Origin: Deltaproteobacteria bacterium
GTDB lineage: Bacteria; Desulfobacterota; DSM-4660; Desulfatiglandales; B25-G16
Assembly (NCBI GenBank): GCA_018400255.1
Contig: JAGYMO010000388.1
Location: forward strand, 1-9,529
DNA length: 9,529 bases
Direction: 5' to 3'
This document shows positions 6,725 to 9,529 of the stretch, piece after piece. Numbering within the stretch: position 1 is the stretch's first letter; the number at the start of each line of letters is the position of its first letter. The position numbers and the translations under genes are program-made. The notes under the pieces are model-generated. The model saw only the letters and a list, made by a program, of their open reading frames with translations, was not told the DNA's origin and searched no databases.

Positions 6725-6798
6725 TTTTATTAAACGTGGTTATGCGCACCAAGCTGAGAATTATTCATTTGGCAATGGACAGATTTGTTATGAAGCAA

Positions 6799-6814
6799 TT
6801 ATAAAAATTTATAA
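6799..6814. repeat. A+T inverted repeat TTATAAA-AA-TTTATAA
   Basis: Seven-base arms flank a 2-nt spacer in the middle of the divergent intergenic region. It could be an operator for a divergently acting regulator, but composition alone makes such repeats likely. Confidence 0.3.
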
Positions 6815-6981
6815 CATATTAGGGCCATTTTAGTTAGACTTTTTTATCTTTTAAGCTAACCCCAAACCGCAATTATAATAGATTCTTAAAAAATTTCTCT
6901 TTTCAAATATAGCCTAAGTAGTTATATTTCTTTTCTCTCTTTTTCTTCATGTGAGATAGAATTTAAGAATGTGTAACAATG

Positions 6982-6987
6982 TATAAT
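6982..6987 (+). promoter_or_regulatory. possible -10 element (TATAAT) for the HAD gene cluster
   Basis: A perfect -10 hexamer lies 35 nt before the start of the first HAD gene, which would give a leader of about 29 nt. No recognisable -35 sequence is found 16-18 nt upstream (GAATTT at best), so the call is weak. Confidence 0.35.
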
Positions 6988-7022
6988 TAACGCTGTCTAA
7001 TAATACCCACAGTTAATTAGAA

Positions 7023-7730
7023 ATGAAAAAATATATCATTATATGGGATTTTGATGGTACAATCCTCCCGTCAGACCCTTATGATAGTGAACAGGAAACG
7101 GTCATGTATATCTTAAATCAAATGAGCAAAAGAATGCATCCTGTAAGGCGGCTTTTTGCGAAAGCCATGATATACGCAGACATGAAAAAAATGCTCAGGA
7201 GGAGATTTAAGAAATTTTTCGCGCATTTTCTGATAAATACTAAGGTAGAAACTATTGATGGAATTGCCAAGATGCTTGCAAAAAAGATATCGACTGAAGA
7301 TCGAGAAATCTTTCTTAAACTTAAACAATATGGTCATTATATGATGGTAATCAGCTGTGGCACGGTAGATTTAAGTGAAAGAATTTTACGTTATGCTGGT
7401 ATAGAGAACTGCTTTAATTTAATAGAGGGAAACCGTTTTAAGATTGAGAGTGGCCATATAGTTGGGATGGATTTCCATATTCCTGACCCTAAAGATAAGC
7501 TAAAATTGATCAAGCAGTTAAATATAAATCAAGAAAATGCCATTGCTATAGGTGACGGATACACAGATCGTCCACTTTTAGATTGGGCAAAGATTGCCGT
7601 GCTTATTGATAGGGCAGGGGAGAAGAAAGCTCGGTATTCAGACAAAAAATACCTCACTATTTCTTCGATAAACGAAATAATTGACATAGCGGAAAATTTT
7701 TGCACTGATGTTACCCCTTTAAGTATTTGA
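7023..7730 (+). CDS. HAD-superfamily phosphatase, phosphoserine-phosphatase-like
   Basis: HAD phosphatases transfer a phosphoryl group to an aspartate and hydrolyse it with Mg2+. This 235-residue cytoplasmic protein has motif I at 9-13 (D9-F-D11-G-T, in IIIWDFDGTIL), a motif II serine at about 111 (VISCGT), motif III lysine at about 157-161 (KDKLK), and motif IV at 177-182 (GDGYTD, then RPLLDWA). The order and the GDGxxD spacing fit the subfamily that includes SerB and related phosphatases. The helical cap, about residues 20-100, is basic (VRRLFAKA, LRRRFKKFF) and lacks recognisable substrate-specific features, so the substrate is unknown. The ATG places motif I at the expected distance from the N-terminus, although no clear Shine-Dalgarno sequence precedes it. 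It is followed after 24 bp by a second, dissimilar HAD gene, implying one transcript and possibly a shared pathway. Confidence 0.85.
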   Translation: MKKYIIIWDFDGTILPSDPYDSEQETVMYILNQMSKRMHPVRRLFAKAMIYADMKKMLRRRFKKFFAHFLINTKVETIDGIAKMLAKKISTEDREIFLKLKQYGHYMMVISCGTVDLSERILRYAGIENCFNLIEGNRFKIESGHIVGMDFHIPDPKDKLKLIKQLNINQENAIAIGDGYTDRPLLDWAKIAVLIDRAGEKKARYSDKKYLTISSINEIIDIAENFCTDVTPLSI

Positions 7731-7754
7731 TTTGATATACAGAATGGTGTATAG

Positions 7755-8807
7755 TTGAAACAATTGATTGTTTTTGATATGGACGGTGTTATAATTGATG
7801 TATCAGGATCTTACAGGGATACAGTAAGAGAAACTGTCCGGTTATTCTTCAATAAGGCGCTTTCTTCCGAAAGGCTACCGGACCCTTTATTTAGCCTAGA
7901 GGATCTTGGCGAGTTTAAGCAAAGCGGAGGGCTTAACAACGACTGGGACCTATCCTTTTGGATCATTTGTCTTCTGTTTTCTTTTGTAAAAACATTGAAC
8001 ACTAAACATATTCAGATGATACTTCAGGAGCATAGGTCCTCAAGGCAAGGGCACGGGTTTGATCAGGACCAGACTTTATGGCTGTTGCATGAAGAAATTA
8101 TGAGCCTGTTTGATGTTAAAGATCTTGCCGATTTTTTAAGATCAGAAAGAAAACCCCTAACCACTTTAGTAAAAAGCAGGGAGAGAAGAAAAAATAAGCT
8201 TGTTGAGACTTTTTATGAAGGTGATGTAGGAAGCGGTAATATCATAAAACAGATCTTTCAGGAACTATATCTCGGCAAAGGTTTGTTTAAATCTATTTAC
8301 GGAATACCGCCAACGATTTATAAAGCTGATGGTTATATAAAGAGAGAAAAACCTATAGTAAGACAGGATTTTCTCGATGCCCTTTTAGAGGAAAATATCC
8401 TGGCCATTGCCACGGGAAGGCCTAAAATTGAGGCAGATTATGCTCTTAAGCTTTTTGATCTTAGAAAATATTTCTCGATTGTACTCACATTAGATGATTG
8501 CATAAAGGAAGAGAAAAGAATATTGAAAAAAACAGGACAGATTACGTCCTTAGTTAAACCTAGTCCTTATATGCTTGACACAATTTCAGGAAGCATAAAA
8601 AATAAGGTATGTGGATTTTATTACATTGGTGACATGCCCGATGATATGATTGCAGCCTCTCGATCTAAAGCTGGGTTTAAGGGTGTGGGGTTTTTATCAC
8701 CATCACCTGATCAAACTATTCTCAGAAATAATTTGTTAAAAGCTGGAGCCGATTATATCATAGACTGCTTTAAAGAATTATTTGACATAATAAAACCTGA
8801 AAAATAA
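7755..8807 (+). CDS. HAD-superfamily (subfamily IA-like) hydrolase with large insertion
   Basis: This 350-residue protein starts with the HAD nucleophile motif D8-M-D10-G-V (IVFDMDGVIIDVSGSYRDT) and has T220 (AIATGRPKIEADYAL) as motif II, a probable motif III lysine at 268 (LVKPSPYML), and motif IV at 292-297 (GDMPDD, then MIAASRSK). The DVSGSYR and GLNNDWDL (59-66) segments recall the uncharacterised HAD subfamily IA 'hypothetical 1' group, from memory. The protein is about 100 residues longer than those, owing to a charged segment between about 110 and 200 that contains RSERKPLTTLVKSRERRKNK. The start is the TTG at 7755: a TAG lies directly upstream in frame and no ATG lies between it and the essential aspartates. 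The ribosome site is poor, consistent with coupling to the HAD gene 24 bp upstream. Phosphatase activity is likely; the substrate cannot be told. Confidence 0.82.
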   Translation: MKQLIVFDMDGVIIDVSGSYRDTVRETVRLFFNKALSSERLPDPLFSLEDLGEFKQSGGLNNDWDLSFWIICLLFSFVKTLNTKHIQMILQEHRSSRQGHGFDQDQTLWLLHEEIMSLFDVKDLADFLRSERKPLTTLVKSRERRKNKLVETFYEGDVGSGNIIKQIFQELYLGKGLFKSIYGIPPTIYKADGYIKREKPIVRQDFLDALLEENILAIATGRPKIEADYALKLFDLRKYFSIVLTLDDCIKEEKRILKKTGQITSLVKPSPYMLDTISGSIKNKVCGFYYIGDMPDDMIAASRSKAGFKGVGFLSPSPDQTILRNNLLKAGADYIIDCFKELFDIIKPEK

Positions 8808-8886
8808 TCCCTGCCGTTTAAAAGAGCTTCTTCTTAGATTTTCATGAAAGGTGTTTTTTTGAAGATTATAAGATTAGTGAGAAAAT

Positions 8887-9529
8887 ATGAATCAAGACTA
8901 CATTAGAAATATTGCAATTGTTGCCCATGTGGACCATGGCAAGACAACCCTTGTTGACCAGCTTTTTCATCAAAGCGGCTTGTTCAGGAAAGGCCTTATT
9001 GTCGCTGAGAGACTAATGGATTCTATGGATCTGGAGAGAGAAAGAGGAATAACCATTACCTCAAAAAATGGCTCTTTTCAATACAGCAATTATTGGGTAA
9101 ATATTATTGATACACCTGGCCATGCGGATTTTGGAGGACAGGTGGAGCGTGTGCTAAAGATGGCTGATGGAGCCCTTTTGCTTGTTGATGCTCAGGAAGG
9201 TCCAATGCCGCAAACCTATTTTGTGCTGAAAAAAACACTATCCCTGAATATACCCGTTATTGTAGTTATTAATAAAATTGATAAGCCTTCTGCTCGGCCG
9301 TCTTGGGTAGTTGATCAGGTTTTTGATCTTTTTGTCAAACTAGATTCACCGGATACCATTTTAGATTTCCCGGTTGTCTATTGCTCTGCAAAAAATGGGA
9401 TTGCTACTGACGATATTGATAAACCCGGAAAAGACCTTAAGCCTCTTTTGAACAAGATAATATCGTACATTCCTTCTCCCATCGGAAGCCCCGATGCTCC
9501 ACTTCAAATGCTTGTGAGCTCAATTGATT
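8887..9529 (+). CDS. typA: ribosome-associated GTPase TypA/BipA (5' part)
   Basis: TypA/BipA is a translational GTPase related to EF-G and LepA that binds the ribosome and assists 50S assembly, especially at low temperature and under stress. The 214 visible residues are its G domain: P-loop at 13-20 (AHVDHGKT), switch I (ERGITIT, 52-58), G3 DTPGH at 75-79, G4 NKID at 129-132 and G5 SAKNG. Family-specific words include VERVLKMADGALLLVDAQEG, GPMPQT, and ARPSWVVDQVFDLFV, which distinguish it from EF-G and LepA. The frame is open to the window edge; the family is about 600 residues, so roughly two thirds lies outside. The ATG at 8887 gives the standard N-terminus (MNQDYIRNIAIVAHV). It is 79 bp downstream of the second HAD gene on the same strand, so co-transcription is possible, and no terminator is evident between them. 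Confidence 0.95.
   Translation, partial: MNQDYIRNIAIVAHVDHGKTTLVDQLFHQSGLFRKGLIVAERLMDSMDLERERGITITSKNGSFQYSNYWVNIIDTPGHADFGGQVERVLKMADGALLLVDAQEGPMPQTYFVLKKTLSLNIPVIVVINKIDKPSARPSWVVDQVFDLFVKLDSPDTILDFPVVYCSAKNGIATDDIDKPGKDLKPLLNKIISYIPSPIGSPDAPLQMLVSSID

Larger units (their letters stand above)
6653..7022. other. 370-bp divergent intergenic region
   Basis: This very A+T-rich stretch separates the minus-strand ychF-like gene from the plus-strand HAD genes and contains no plausible ORF. It contains a good candidate promoter for the ychF-like gene (6696-6724), an A+T palindrome (6799-6814) and a lone TATAAT hexamer near the first HAD gene (6982-6987). I see no tRNA, terminator or structured RNA. 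Confidence 0.6.

Noticed and set aside
6832..6862. Hairpin GTTAG...CTAAC in the divergent intergenic region
   Set aside because: Only five base pairs with a long A+T-rich loop, and not adjacent to any gene end; it is within chance expectation.
7811..8002. Minus-strand 63-codon ORF opposite the second HAD gene
   Set aside because: Antisense to the conserved NNDWDL region of the HAD protein; a shadow frame.

Overview
The window most likely comes from an anaerobic, Gram-negative, moderately A+T-rich bacterium, probably of the Desulfobacterota (deltaproteobacterial) type. The basis is a Tat-exported, selenocysteine-containing formate dehydrogenase with a 12-cysteine (three [4Fe-4S]) small subunit like the soluble periplasmic enzymes of sulfate reducers, plus a sigma-54 promoter in front of it. 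The taxonomic placement is inference; no rRNA or other marker gene is present.

Layout, left to right. Positions 1-34 are a near-perfect palindrome, followed by a small unrecognised plus-strand ORF (56-271). Positions 272-467 hold what looks like debris of an insertion sequence: a start-less transposase tail and a possible element end. From 468 to 5184 lies a minus-strand formate dehydrogenase operon, read right to left as fdhA (with an in-frame UGA at codon 192 read as selenocysteine), fdhB and fdhE. The six-frame view splits fdhA into two ORFs of 191 and 806 codons; they are one 1014-residue protein. A hairpin resembling an intrinsic terminator sits between fdhB and fdhE. The leader at 5185-5584 carries a textbook sigma-54 -24/-12 element and candidate upstream activator sites. 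Next, still on the minus strand, is a YchF-like P-loop NTPase with an aberrant switch II (5585-6652). A divergent intergenic region (6653-7022) separates it from a plus-strand cluster of two dissimilar HAD-superfamily phosphatases (7023-7730 and 7755-8807, the second with a TTG start), followed by the 5' part of typA/bipA (8887 to the window end).

How the parts work together. FdhA and FdhB would form a soluble periplasmic formate dehydrogenase. The Tat signal on FdhA alone would carry the folded complex across the membrane, after FdhE, a cytoplasmic quality-control/maturation factor with four CxxC pairs, has acted on it. No membrane cytochrome b or cytochrome c subunit and no fdhD are encoded nearby, so electrons are presumably passed to a separately encoded periplasmic carrier. 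The sigma-54 element implies that an enhancer-binding activator controls expression, by analogy with FhlA control of fdhF in E. coli. The other genes are housekeeping or of uncertain role. The least explained items are the divergent YchF and the paired HAD phosphatases. I see no CRISPR array, tRNA, rRNA, complete mobile element or clearly new system.
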